Assembly: GCF_030445035.2 (NCBI RefSeq)
Contig: NC_080682.1
Span: 36,066,770 to 36,130,769 of the forward strand
Length of the DNA: 64,000 nucleotides
Origin: Dasypus novemcinctus
Lineage: Eukaryota; Chordata; Mammalia; Cingulata; Dasypodidae
Direction of reading: 5' to 3'
Shown in pieces: positions 1 through 12,790 of this stretch; the stretch's first letter is position 1, and the number at the start of each line of letters is the position of its first letter. The translations under genes were made by a program, and so were the position numbers. The notes below the pieces were generated by a model, which searched no databases, was not told the DNA's origin, and worked only from the letters and a program-made list of their open reading frames with translations.

Positions 1-1834
1 GCTTTTTAAGGGGATTCAAACAGAAGTTTTACATTTTTTATTTTCTCTCAAAACTGATATATGAATGCAGCTCATTTTTTTCCCGGGGATGTATGTAGCA
101 CCTTTCAACAGATTTTCAAAGGAATTTGTGACAAAAAAATGGGTTACAATGTTATGGAGACAAATTAGTACTAGTAAAATAGCACATATTCTAATAATTA
201 CTGTACTTACCTCAGTTCTTCAAACAAGATTGGCCATCCAAAAAGATGTCATAAAATTTAATACCCATTGCCTATGCTTCTTATATCTGGTTGCCCCAAA
301 TGTCATGAAAGTAACATGTAATGCTTTGTTTCCTCAAATCTTATCAGGCAGATAAGCAGGAGCATTATGGAGGAACACTGTTAACAAGATTCAAGGGGAA
401 GGAATTTGGGCAGGGGCAAATTTTCAGGAACTCCCCACCATAGGGAATATTATCATTGACCTTCCTTAAATAGTTTTTATTCTCTTTGTCATTATGTGTG
501 CTCTGAATGCTCTCTGAAAAATACTTGTCCAAATTGTCTAACCAAATCTCAAAAGTGTGTGTCAACTTAAATTACATTCTTTAGCTATCATGTTTGGAAA
601 CATGTGAGGAGTAATAATTCTATATTGTGATATACAGTATTTTATTCAATGCAGCCAAACAAATATGAAAATCTGGCATTATCTAGAAACTACATCAAGA
701 TCCTCACTTGCATTAATATTTTCTCTACTTTCTCATTAGACATAATCTCTTCTATCACCCATAGTTCTTAGTGAGGACTTATCCTCATTTGCCTTACATT
801 AAAGCATCTTTAAACTTTCCTATACTCTGCCATTTCAAGAAACTATAAGAAATGTTACGACTTGAAAGGAATGTATCATATCATCATACAACATTAACAT
901 TTTTTTACATATAATGTGTTCAAAAGATTGATTTTTTCCAAAGTTTATATTTCAGTCTATTTATTTCTTATATTAACAGCTAATCTCTAAAATCATTGAT
1001 TTGTTCATTTTCTTCTATTCCTTTCTCCAAAGATGTGGGTGCAGTAGAGTCATAAGATATATGCAAGTATATTAGAAGATTATGTGGGGTTATTCTGTAA
1101 TGATATATCCCTGGGTTTATAAAAATGGAAAAAATCTATCATTTATCACTTATAAGACTGTCTAAATTAGGGTAAAGTTTGTTCATCCCTTTTTTGATAC
1201 CAGCCTGTTTAAAAAATGCTGAAAAAAATGTTCATCTCTACATTCCAGAGGAAATATTTTAAGACATAAGGATGTAAGATAATGGTATCCTAGATAGTAT
1301 GATTCCTTAAAGCTTTCCTTCCTTTGCTAGTTAGAAATACTCCAGATTTTGTGAAGTTAAACTTTTCGTTTGTCTATTGAAACTACAAGATTACCAAATT
1401 AAACTCTCATACACAGTAACAAAAGTTTGGAGGTGTAAAGAGTCTCAAGAAGGCCATTTACCAAGAAAAAGGGAAAAATCACAATTACGTGAGAATGGAG
1501 TTAGAGAACATATAGAAGAAAGAGTAGGCCATTTAAAAAAGAGGAAGCAATCATCAAAGAAAATTCCAAACATACCTAATATCCTAAGTTACCCTTCCCT
1601 CTATTAGGAAATAGACTTAATTTGTAAGGTAAGGACTGTAAGGACTGAGGATTAATATATATATTAATTACTGTTTAGGGGGAATATATATATAAACATT
1701 GCTTCAAACTGAATAGATATTTCATATTTTTTAATTTATTTTTATTTGCTTTACTAACTCTTGTTAGTTAAAGGTATTATTAAGGAAGCATTTGTGTTAA
1801 ATTTGATATAAAAACTTCAATAAATATTTGCTTG
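1..1834. other. AT-rich intergenic DNA, nothing assigned
   Basis: No coding, RNA or clearly recognisable repeat signature was found on either strand. Open frames here are short (under 100 codons), biased to AT-rich codons and resemble no protein I know. A short TA-rich run lies near 1,655-1,695. Confidence 0.6.
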
Positions 1835-2035
1835 AATAACTATTATATACTAGGCTTTGGATTTAGCACTTGACATAAGTTACATCTTTTAATCAATATA
1901 ATTATTCTATGATGTAGGTACTAATAGTGACATTTTGTAGGAGAGAAATCAGAAACATAGAAATAAAGCAGCTTAACCAGGTTCCTCATGTAGTAAGTTC
2001 AATGTTGGAATCATTATCAATGCCTGTCTTATTCC
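1835..2035 (-). repeat. MIR SINE relic
   Basis: The plus strand reads as the reverse complement of a decayed MIR core: a 'dinucleotide-poor Ca/T' stretch, then a region resembling 'gatgtaggtactaat', then the equivalent of the MIR 'gaggaaac...gcttaac' segment near 1,940-1,980. Divergence is high, as expected for a MIR fixed before the placental radiation. The edges are approximate. Confidence 0.4.
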
Positions 2036-5000
2036 ATGAGTTGTTCTCTTTCTACACATTTTTCTCACATTAACCCTAACTGAAAACCAGGGAGTACTAG
2101 TAAACAACCATTATGAAAGACATAGCTAATGGCTAAGAAATGGTATATCAGCTTGGTGAGCTTAGAATTAATGTTAAGATAATGAGGACAGGTTGAAATT
2201 CAGGAGTCCAGAGAAGATACAAGTGAAAATGGTTAGTAGACAGTTGGAATTTAAAAAGTGTAAAATTCAAGTCATGGCTGCAGAACTAGATCTAGGAATC
2301 ATTGTTTTTAAAGGATAATTGAATAATAAGATTGGATGAGACCACCCAAGCAAACCAGGTAGAAAGATTGGGGTAGTGAGCCAATAACAGAATATAGTCT
2401 TATACCAACAAATGAAGAACTGGAAGAGATAGAAAAGAATATTAGAAGGTGCTAAACAAGCCGTTTCAAAGAATCATGAGTAAAATCATGAAAAAAAAAA
2501 ATGAAACCCAAAGAGTACAGTTGCAGGAAAGTGTTTTTTCTGCATAAGGCCACATGAGCACTAGTGCCTAAAACTCATACACTTGCAAACCCTGACTGAA
2601 GCATGCAATTACTAGAGAAATTTAAAACAGGGAAAGTTTGCATAAGGAATAGAAAACAGAAAAGAATTCCACTTTCATTCCTCAAACTCTTAGCAAGTTT
2701 GCTAAACTGTAAGCACTCATTGAGAACAGGAATCATGACTAGCTTTTTCTCTACCATATCTACCATAAAAATTATTTAATAAAAAACAATTTAGAGAATG
2801 TGTTTCATAATTAGTTGTTTAGTAAGTGAATGAATGAATAAAGCAAACATAACCAAATTGAAAAAAGGTTAGGGAAAATTTTATAATTACCTTTTCTGAA
2901 AACCTGCCTATGTAATGGTAAATGAAATAAGTAGATTTAGTTCTGTCTGAACTATGCTAAGATCATGAACTTGGTATGAGAGCAGATAGAAGTGAACTCA
3001 GGATTTGGTACAAAAAATATTCCTCTAGGACTCTCTTTTATTGATGTGTTTTAATAGCCTAAGAATCAAAGACATTGGGAGACAACATTGAATGGAATGT
3101 TGAAAATGATAAGTTGCATCCAAAATAGAGTCTGGTATTTTCCATAAGATTGTGTGCAATGTACCATGAATATGGAGGATGCATTCAGCTTTTGATGGGC
3201 ATGTGTTGTTTTGCAGTACAATATGTAAGCATCTTTGCACGTACTTTTTAACTGCCTTAAAAGGATACCAAGAATATGTTATAAAAACTGTCTTAGTGGG
3301 CCCTGGTTGTTTGTACATGATGGGAGTCCATTTTCCTTCTTCAGGTAATTGCGCTCTGATTTCCACTGAGGAACCACATCTTCTCCATCTTCAGTATAGG
3401 CAAATGAATTGGGTATTGTTCTCTTCCAAGGGTGGCAATATGACTCCTATTTGGACAATCAGAAAACATCTCTCCCTTCAGGTTGGAAGGATTGAGGTAG
3501 GGATGTATCAGTCAATTAAATGTAAATAGTACTTCTGTTTGGACTATTTAGGAAAGTCACTCTCTTTTTCCTAAAAGAACTTCAAAGAAGATAGACCCAG
3601 AACTCCTGCCTAAAATCTTAAACCACAGTGAGGTGAAAGAGCCTGACTGAAAATGCGACCAACACAAAGGAAGCAAAGACAACAGATAAACAGAAGAAAC
3701 CAGTTCTTATAATAAAATCAGAACTTTAGAATTCAGCCATAACCAAACTTTTATACCATCTTTTATTTATTTTAAATTATTGTTTTAATATTTATTTACA
3801 GAAATAATGAATACTTGTAAACTTACCTCCCATTCCAAGAACTAAAACTTTGCCAATTATTAAATCTACATTTGAGAATCTTTTCTATCCTGCCCTTTTA
3901 TTAAAAAAATTCACTTCAAATTGCTAAATTTTACACTGACTACTAAAGGTAGTTACAGATTCATTTTCATTGCATCTGCTATACCATACTCCATTTAGGG
4001 ATTATTCAAAATTTGTTCAACCATTATCCTGTTAATGAATTAATGAACACTCTGACTATTATGAACATGGTTACTAAGAAATTTTTTAACATGTCTCCTA
4101 GAAATGTAATTGAAATGGTACAGGAAGTTCAGTTATTTAGATTTGCAAGATACTATTTTAAATTTCCACAAGTTGTCCATGAAATGCAATATAACCATGT
4201 GCTGAAAAAAGGAAAAGCCTGGGATATTTATGAACAGCCTAAATAATCTTCACAGTTAAGTAGAATGTTCTATTTGTTGTTGTTGTTTTAATCAGGAGCA
4301 CAGATTGGTAATCTGAAAAACAGCCTGTGTTTATACTCTGAATGTCAATTTTTAAATATCATTTCCTAGCCCCTTGATCTGTGTCACATTTGGATTACAA
4401 GTTTTAGAACACCAAAATAGACTGTCCCCTGTGAAGGAAAGAAAGTTTCTTTGATAACAGAAAGTCTTCTTATTTATTAAATATTATTAAAAAATGTGTC
4501 TAATAAATTAAGTTAGAGACTAGAAGTTAGTTTTTATTAATAAGGGCCATATTTATGAAAATATTTACTTCTACCTTCACAAACATTCATACCCTTCTTC
4601 ATTTCAGGAATTTTGAGGCAAATAGTTAAGATGGGCTGCGGTTAGCAGAGGCATGACAATGAAGACTCTTACATTATAGCATATCATGTAGTTCTTTGTG
4701 TCCTAGAATATAACCTCTCCTACAAAGTCTAGACAAGTAGAAAAAAATCTCCTGTTTGGACAATGATGAGAAGCACCACCTTTACTCTCCTAACGATTTG
4801 TTACACAGCTGAAGAAATAGATGAAACTCAAGGATCTTGATTCCCAAGTGAACCTGTTACTGTTTAATGTCAGACTCTGAATTCAGGTGTTTCAGCTTTT
4901 AAGAAATCCCTTAAAGTGTAGCGCTCACAAAGACTGTGTAAACAAAGATAGATCTTCATTCTCTTTCATACTTTAAAAACCCAATATGATTTACTAATGA

Positions 5001-6739
5001 ATGTATAGAGGTTTATATGTATATGTCAGTGTTTCTCTAGGGTAAAATTTCTTGGACTCATGAGCTGTACTGAGTGATAAGAACAATGTATTTTTAGATC
5101 AGTCCTATGTACTGATTTCCTAGAACTCCATCCCTTGTATCTGGCTTATGAAGCAGGGAAGGAAAAAGTGAATTCCCTCAGGAATACAGCAAATTGTGGG
5201 CAATGACTCCTTTCTACATGGTCTCTTGGTCTCCAAGGCTGATCCAATGCCTTAATTATTCAGAATGCTTGGTGCCAAAAACCACTTCCACGCTAACAAG
5301 CACTGTTCCTTATGAACTCCCTAGTGATAAGTCCTAGAAGCCAAATTTCCTTGGCAAGAAGCTTTTCAGTTGAATCCTACTATTGAGCTACTGAAAATGG
5401 CTCCTACTAGCAGACTTCAGTTTCCCCAGCATAATAAAATATTCTCTGAAGACATTACATCAGCCACCTCATGTGTTTCTGTCTCCATTGCACTGCCTGG
5501 AAAAGAACTGTGGTTCAGGTCTTCTTTCTTTTTTCCCACCCATGAGTTCATGCTAACTCTCCGTTCTTACACATAGCATCTTTCTGAGACCACTCTTCTC
5601 CCCTCCCTGACATTCAGAGCATGGCACAGCTAACACTTTACATCCAGCACTGGCATTTCCTCTGGAAGTTTTCATGATTTATATACATGGCACCTGAAGA
5701 TACTATATTAGTGTATGAACTCTTGTCTCTCAAATTTAAGTAATTCATAGAAGACTGTTAAATAGAAATTTTCTGAAGTTCATCTTTAGCCTTAGTATTC
5801 CTCCAAAATCATGTGTCAGCTTAGACTTACACATTTGTATAGCAAAAAAGCTGAACCCCTACTTTAGGGTCATTTCTGACATCTCTACACTTCAGAGTTA
5901 TGATTGCATATGTTTCCATTATGCCCAATCTGCATAACAGAGCTATTACAAATTAATCATGGAATTCAGATTCATTGTTCATATAAGACTTACAAATATT
6001 AGTGAACATTCTATATATACCTGAGAATACATCTTAGTTAACTTACTTTTTTCCTCTTTGGTGTTCTTTAAACATTTCAAACATTATATTAGCCATATTA
6101 ACTAACATCCTTGTAATACGAAAAATTAAAATACTATTCCTTTCCCCCAAACGTGAACACAGATATGGCAGCTGCAGCAGTCAGAAAATCACTCCAGGAG
6201 AAAAATGAGTAGGATGACAAGCAAAATTAAATTGCACATATTTTTCTTTCCTTCCTTCCTTCCTTTTTTTTTTTTAACCTAATACCTCATAGCTAAATTA
6301 TGGGATAATTTTTCTTCTTTTCTTGTCCCACATAAATTAATAAAATTATATGATAAGGCTAGCATTACTTTACAATATTTAATTGTGCACATGCACTTGC
6401 TAAGTGCACACACACTCAACACATATCTTAATAGCTTATCTTGGAATTTTTCTTTTAATAGAATTTTTATTTTTTGTTTTTTTGGATGATTAGATAGTGT
6501 CTGGGTGAATTCCTCCAAGGAGATATGAAGAAAGTTTCCAGGATATAGCAGGGAAGAGGAAGGGCAGAAAGGAAAATTCAAAGTAGTATACTGGATCAAA
6601 TTTTAAATTCTCCATCTTTGGAGGGAAGGAAAATAAGGTCTTCATGGAACTATGTGGGGATGGTGCATGCTTTAGGTACTGGTTCTGATACCCACCAAGA
6701 AGATTTCCAAAATAATCTCCCTGGATTGTTTCCCAGCAA
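2036..6739. other. Intergenic DNA with unassigned old repeats
   Basis: No supported gene. The 3,300-3,740 stretch has the texture of an old interspersed repeat (runs such as 'gaaagagcctgactgaaaatg' near 3,638), but I cannot name the family. A TTCC/T tract lies at about 6,246-6,276. The 77-codon frame at 4,013-4,246 is open but resembles nothing I recognise and has no promoter or splice context. Confidence 0.5.
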
Positions 6740-7250
6740 AGCATACTGCATCAGAAATTGATGTCTGGTTTACACACTCAAATTAGATTGAAGAACTAAT
6801 TAACAGTGGCCAAGGTCTATTCTTGCTCTGTGGTATCAGAAAGAGGGTGTCAGCACATCCCAGTATGTAGGATGGCTGCTGTAATATTAGTAGTGTATGT
6901 TCAAGTCAACCAATACTGGGTGATATGTGGAAATATCTCTGTGGGGCATGTTGTGTAGGGACTGAAGCCTCTGGGCCATGGAGATCAGAGCTTCCCATAT
7001 TAGCTCACAGGAACACATAATGAAACATGCTTTCGGATTGGAGGTGATTTGGGTAGGGTTCAAAGGACTCATTAGTTTGTTTTTGGTCATCTTATTACTG
7101 GCTCTACAAACCCTAGTCTCAGGTTCTGTGGGTTCTTGGATAGAAAGGAATGCCATTCAACATATATTTGGCCACTTCTATACTTGTCCCAGCTGTCAAA
7201 TGTTGCAGAACCGACTGATTACATTCATTTTAACTTGATTAATGACCTTA
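6740..7250 (+). other. Possible ancient retroviral env-like relic
   Basis: Translated in mixed plus-strand frames, this stretch shows short Gly/Cys/Trp-rich patches spaced like the surface glycoprotein remnants of old gamma-type endogenous retroviruses. It is broken by many stops and no LTR is visible beside it. The call is weak: the resemblance is by eye and chance is a real alternative. No intact product is possible. Confidence 0.18.
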
Positions 7251-9345
7251 TATGACTTATTTTTTCCTAACATTTTCCTTCATTCTCTGTGCTATTTATT
7301 ATATCTGAATTTTTAAAAATGATTACCATTTATATTGTTATACAATTTTGGGGAATTGGCCTCTATCTGATATTTTGAAATGGCAAAATAAGATTTCTGT
7401 TTTTAATCCATCATGACATAATGTGAAGAATTTTCAAAGTGTGGTCTAAATGGAAGCAACACTAAATTTAACAAATTACACATCTAAAAATGAAATAAAT
7501 TCTTAAAGGTTAACTTTCATTAATATTATATATGCTAAAAATAAAAATTTTACATAAATATTAGATTTTTGATATACATTATCTCATGTTATCTTTTCTT
7601 GATTTAAAATTAAGTTTTTACAATGATTTCTTGACTCAAAAAGGCTTCACTATTCTTAACATTTTTTGTGGCCAATGTGCTCTAAATATTTATATTAGCT
7701 ATCAATCTATTTTCCTATTTTAAAATAATTGAAATCTGTTAATTATTTAATAAAGTTTCATAAGCATCACTAATATTGTCACATTTTTAACAGTTGCAAA
7801 AATAAATACATATATATACCTAATCTTACTTATGAAATGCTCACACATAAAACATGTAAGGAGACTCAGATTCCCAGAACTACCCCTACTGCAATCTTTC
7901 TCTGTTTCCTGAACCCAATAAATTTCTAGGATACTAGCCCAGATCACCAGCCTCCTTTTGCATCACCATCTCATCCCTTGCTCTTAGAGATTTGATAAGC
8001 CTGAAGAATGACAAGATATCTGGGAACAATTAAATTCTCAAACACATTGATCATAGGAATCCAAGCTCCTCTAAAACATGAGGTTGGACATTTTTTAGTC
8101 TTCCTGTATATCCACAAATACTCAGACTCAGAAGAGATTCCTGAAAATCAAGCACAGGTCATTCTCCTCACCATAATTTTAAGAAACTTGCCACTTTTAG
8201 TGTACTATTTTCCTTGTTATTTATCTTCAGTCTTTAACCTCCCCATCTTCTTACTCTTGTCATGAAATATTCTCACGTTTAACTGCCCTTGTAAACTCTT
8301 CCCATTTGACGGGTTGAAAAATAATTTTTAAAATGTCCTCTACTATATTTATAGATATTTTTCCTTTAAATTCTTATCTATTTGGTATTTATTAGGGTCA
8401 AATGAATATTTTTCCATATCGCTACATACTGTCCCTAAAACTTTTTTTTGAATAATTCATTTTTGCCAATAATTTGAGATACCAATCTAACCTTATTCTG
8501 AAGTCTCTTATCAATTGTCGCCTATGTTGGGGTTATGTATTTCAGTTTCACTAATCTATCTATTCTTTTTCCAATGTAACATTATTTAATTATTTCAGCT
8601 TTCTGCTATGGACTACCTGGGCAGCCTTTCCTCCTACTATTTTGCTCAAATTCACTTGACCACATTTGGCATGTTTATTTTTTTGTATGAAAAAATTTTC
8701 TTTGTTAAAAAGTATATTGCTATTGATTTAATTAGAAGAACTTTTTTATGTGTCTGTTTACTTGTGGAGAATTACAAACCTTAACATGTTGACATCTTTA
8801 GAATGTCTATTATTCCTAAGTACAACATGATACAGCATTTTGTTTGTTCAAATTAAGTTTGTGTAACTTAGGCATGTTTTGCAATATTTTTTGATATTTT
8901 TGTAGGTATGTTTTGCAATATTTTTTGATATTTTTGATATTTTTGATATTTTTTGAATATTTTTGTAAATTTAAACCTAGGTTTTTAAGAGTTGTTTTTC
9001 TGTTGAAATAAAACTTTTCTTTCCTCACTATTTTACAGTGCTTTATTTTTCGATATGAGAAATTTGAATTATATAATTCTGTATCTAGCTACATTATTAA
9101 ATTATCTTGTTTAATGTAGTAAATATTCAGTTTCATCTTTTGGATTTTCCATGTATTCAAACATATAATATTCAAATAATGGTAAAATTGTCATATCCAT
9201 CCTCATTGAGTTTCTTTATTTAATAATATTGGCTAATTGTGAAGGACACAAATAAATAATGAGTAAGGGGATGTAACTTACTTTATCTAGATTTTAATAT
9301 ACTATACATTAGTCTATTAAAAAGTTTTTAATGTTTGTTTTATTT
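7251..9345. other. AT-rich intergenic DNA
   Basis: Nothing recognisable apart from the tandem repeat listed separately at 8,872-8,962. Composition is strongly A+T rich with many homopolymer runs. Open frames are short and without known similarity. Confidence 0.55.
8872..8962. repeat. Short AT-rich tandem repeat
   Basis: A unit of about 36 bp beginning 'atgttttgcaatatttttt' occurs twice in direct tandem. It is followed by further reiterations of the sub-unit 'gatatttttt'. Read on the minus strand, this produces a spuriously repetitive Lys/Asn/Ile peptide frame, which I do not regard as a gene. Confidence 0.8.
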
Positions 9346-10920
9346 TTAAAAGTTTTAGATTATAAAAATAATTACATAAAAATATAGGGGATATGCATAT
9401 GTGCTGCCCCATCCCTCTCCCACACTTTTTCACTTTTTCACATTAAAATCATCCTTCATTTGTGTGGTACATTTTTTATAATTGATGAACACATATTGAA
9501 GCATTCTACTAACTATAAACTCTAGTTTACATTATAGGTTACAGTGTGTTACACACAATTTTGGAGATTATGCAAAAATATATGATGGCCTGTATCTGTC
9601 ATTGCAATATGAGGCAGAATAATTCTAATGTTCTGAAAATGCCCCCGTACTGCACCTATTCTTCCCTCTCCCTCCCTTCAGGACCTCTGGTGGCCACTGC
9701 CTTTACATCAGTGACAAAAATTCTTCTATTGCTAAAATAATAATATCTATAATAGATTAATAATAAGTATAATTTAGTCCATTGTTAATTCCCCAATCTT
9801 GAGAATCTGGGAATGGTGATGCCCACTCTGTTTACAGTTGAGGGGTTTCTTGGAATCCATGGGGCAGATGGATGGAACTATCTCGCTTGTAGTTATAGAC
9901 ACTCTCTGTTCCTTGGGATTGGTGTTGTGCATGATCATCTCCTTTTAGTTGTCCTGGTTGCAAGTCTGATGAAATTCAGGGCTTTACTGGCACATAAATG
10001 AGCCAAAGATTTAAGTCTCCAGAACATATATTTAATGAGTATAATGCTAAATATAGGTTCAGATAAATGAGGACAGAAGAGTCATATGTAGGGAAATTAT
10101 AAATGAGTCTAACTCTGTTACATTGAGAAACATACATTCTAAGGTAGGGCCCACTGAAAAAAAAGGTGCTGAATTCTTGAGATTGTCTGCCCTGCCTATA
10201 GTGTCTACATGACTATAGAGCTCTCGAAAGCCCCCTTATTTGAGTTACTGTTTACTGTGGCAGTCGATGAGATCCTAATCAGATGTGCGTAATCATAACC
10301 TCTGGAATGACCTCCAGACTCACTTCAACATCTCTTAACCATAAAACTCCTTTGTATTTAATATCTCTCCCTTTTGGTCAAGGTCTTTTTCTGGATGCAT
10401 TGCTAGTGGGTGATTGATAATAATCCCTGGTGCCAGGGAGGCTTATCCCTAGGAGTCATGTCCTATGGTGGTGGGGCAAGGTTATGTGTCTATATGCTGA
10501 GATTGCTTTAGAGAGAGTCCACCTTTGAGCAACAAGAAAGTTTTCCAAGATAACTCTTAGGCAGTCTATAATACTAAGCTAAGTTTCAATTTCACAAGAA
10601 AAGGTTCAGAACTATAATCATCAAAATCAAGGGCCTGGTGCAATGGTCTGTCTTCTTTCACTAGGCTCTTCCCATGTACTTTGGGGACTCTTGCCATCCT
10701 ATTAGAGAATGTAGCAGAAATCCCAAGGATGGGAATTCAATATTCTTTTAGTTGTTTTGTGGGTTTTCACCCACCAAGACAACTCCATGACCACTTGAAC
10801 ATATTCCTATGCCTTAATGGTATGTCCACTTACATCTCCCCATCACCAACACACTGCACTGGTGATGATCCCCTGCCACTGTTGTGACCCTTCTGTGATC
10901 TAAAACCTCTCAAAAAAGAG
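9346..10920 (-). mobile_element. Old L1 LINE, 3'UTR fragment
   Basis: This is the 3' untranslated part of an L1 on the minus strand. It aligns by eye with two other L1 tails in the window. The 9,350-10,150 part matches 61,490-62,330 (shared landmarks: 'ttgatgaacacatattga', 'gatggcctgtatctgt', a downstream 'gtagggcccact' block). The 10,380-10,560 part matches 22,320-22,490 in the younger L1 (shared 'ggtgccagggaggct...atccct' block). No ORF2 sequence remains here. Divergence from the younger copies is considerable, so this is an older subfamily. It carries no gene. Confidence 0.75.
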
Positions 10921-11109
10921 TCAACTAAATAACCAAATAATATTAATAAGAACATGAAATAACAATAATAGTTTTAAAAATAACAAATATAGTAACAATT
11001 TTTTTTAATTTGAAATAATGTATTTTTTTGACATTGGGCCTTTCATCACTGTAAGATATTTTATTTTGTACACACAGACATATTTTTTCCCATATGTTCC
11101 CCTAGTGTC
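10921..11109. other. A/T-rich spacer between L1 fragments
   Basis: Low-complexity A-rich sequence (aataata-type runs) separates two L1 3'UTR fragments. It may be the decayed tail of one of them. Confidence 0.4.
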
Positions 11110-11379
11110 TTAATTTTTCATTTTATCTTCAATGAAGCTTTCAGTTACAGAAAAGTCACCTAGAAAATATAGGTGTTTCCCATATATCCAATGGAGAGTG
11201 GTCTCCCTTATTAATAAGGCAGTGTGTAATACTAAGCTAAGTTTCAATTTCACAAGATAAGGTTCATAAATGCAATCATTAATATCAAGGGCCTGGCATA
11301 ATGCTCTGCCTTCCTTCACAAGGCACTGCTCTTGCACTTGAAGTGTTCTTGCTGTCCTGTTAAAGAATGCAGCAGAACT
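11110..11379 (-). mobile_element. Second L1 3'UTR fragment
   Basis: The part from 11,215 to 11,375 repeats the sequence at 10,565-10,735 in direct orientation: both contain 'actaagctaagtttcaat' followed by a 'caagggcctgg' block and a 'gcagcagaa'-type end. It is either a local duplication of L1 3'UTR sequence or a second insertion of the same subfamily. No coding capacity. Confidence 0.6.
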
Positions 11380-11499
11380 ACCAGCTTCATCCTGTTTGCC
11401 GGAAACTCTTAATTACCACATTCCTTAGGGTGCAAGCATAGCCATGGAAACAGTACATCTCTCCTTGTGAGACCACTGTGCCTCAGTTTCCAACAGGAA
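11380..11499 (-). mobile_element. LTR fragment, same family as the solo LTR at 29.4 kb
   Basis: About 120 bp match the right-hand (U3-start) end of the solo LTR at 29,430-29,939. Shared landmarks are 'aactcttaattaccaca', 'ttccttagg', 'ccactgtgcctc' and the terminal 'tttccaaca'. The TG/CA terminus is therefore present at the 11,499 side, but the rest of the LTR is missing. This shows the family was active more than once in this genome. Confidence 0.65.
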
Positions 11500-11504
11500 T
11501 ACAG

Positions 11505-11700
11505 TATTAGTACAGGATGACATGGATGAATCTTGAAGACCTTATGTTGAGTGAAGTGAGCCAGGCATTGAAGGACAAATATTATATAAGTTCACTGATA
11601 TGACTTAAGCAAATTGTATGACTCATGGAGCTAGAGTCTGAACTGTAGGCTTACAGGAGACAGAAAGGGGGAAAAGGGTGGTGAGCCTATGCCACCATAG
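11505..11700 (+). mobile_element. L1 fragment: ORF2 C-terminal end plus start of 3'UTR
   Basis: Plus-strand sequence matches the end of L1 ORF2, including codons for 'WMNLE' and 'LMLSE' (gacatggatgaatcttga..., ttatgttgagtgaagt). It then matches the first part of the 3'UTR ('gtaggcttacaggaga'), which has its counterpart at 46,290 in the young L1. It is diverged and short, so no functional protein. Confidence 0.7.
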
Positions 11701-11779
11701 TGAAGAAAATTAGTCTTCACTAATTTATTAACTAGTCATAATTTCTAAACACCTCTCTGGCCCTACTTAATAAAGCCCA

Positions 11780-12790
11780 AGGATAAATATAAAAATATAA
11801 AAATTTTCAACATCAAAAAAATTAAATTAACAATGTTTAGCATCCAATTAAATTAAACATTAAATTTATAATAATTAAATAAACAATTAAAACATTAAAA
11901 GTTTTACAACTAAGCAGGAATATTTAATTCAGAGTGAGGAGAAATTGAACATTGAAACTGACATAAGGAAAAATAAATATTATAGAATTAGTAAGTAAGG
12001 AGATTAGAGCAGTTATTTTAACTCTATTCAATAATTTTCAAGAAGGTAGTGGTAAGTTTAAGCATGGTAAGTATAGACATGGAAGATACATAAAAGGCAC
12101 AAATTGAAATTGTAGTGATGAAAAATGCAATTACTGAGATGAAATTGCACTGTAAAACAGATAACAGAAGACTGGACACAGAAAAACTGGGCATTGCAGG
12201 AAAAAAAGATTAGCAAACTTGACATAGTAAGAGACACTATATAAAATGAAAAACAAAGAGAAAAAAATGACTGAAAAACAAATAAACAGAGCATTAGTGA
12301 ACTTCAGGAAAATATCAAGAAGCTCTTCTGTATGAGTAATTGAACCTACAGGACAGGATGTGAAAATGGACAGGAAAAAAGGTCCAAAACATTTCTAATT
12401 TGATGAGAACAATAAATCAATTCAGAGATATATGAATCCAACAAACTCCAAGCACAAAAATCAGGAAGAAAACGACACTATGACACATTAGAATAAAATG
12501 TTCATAAACAGTGTTAAAGAGAAAAACTTAAATTCAGCCAGAGAGGAAAGGCACGTTATGCACAGAGGAATTAAAATTAGAATGGCAGCACACTCATAGG
12601 AAAAATATAAGACGAGATGGAAGAGCAATGTCTTTAAAGTAATCAAAGGAAAAAAATTCAACTTAGAATTTAATAGTCAGAAAAAAATGTTTTTCAAAAA
12701 CAGATGAAAAGAGACTTTGAGACATTCAAAAGTGAAATAATTCATGAACAGCAGACCTGCTCTGAAAGAAAGTGCAGGAACTTACATGCA
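11780..12790 (+). mobile_element. Old L1 fragment, 5' half (ORF1 / inter-ORF region type)
   Basis: A-rich plus-strand sequence with the typical old-L1 text: a 'ccagagaggaaaggcacgtt' region, 'gaggaattaaaattagaatg', 'tctttaaagtaatcaaagg' and 'agcagacctgctctgaaag'. It comes from the ORF1 to ORF2 side of an old mammalian L1. Many stops and indels. It lies downstream of an L1 3' end, so it is a separate insertion or a rearranged piece. Confidence 0.7.

Noticed and set aside
4013-4246. 77-codon frame that looked less biased than its neighbours
   Set aside because: No similarity I recognise, no splice or promoter context, and a frame of this length is expected by chance in 64 kb.
8816-9028. Lys/Asn/Ile repeat peptide on the minus strand
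   Set aside because: Generated by an AT-rich tandem repeat; no gene context.
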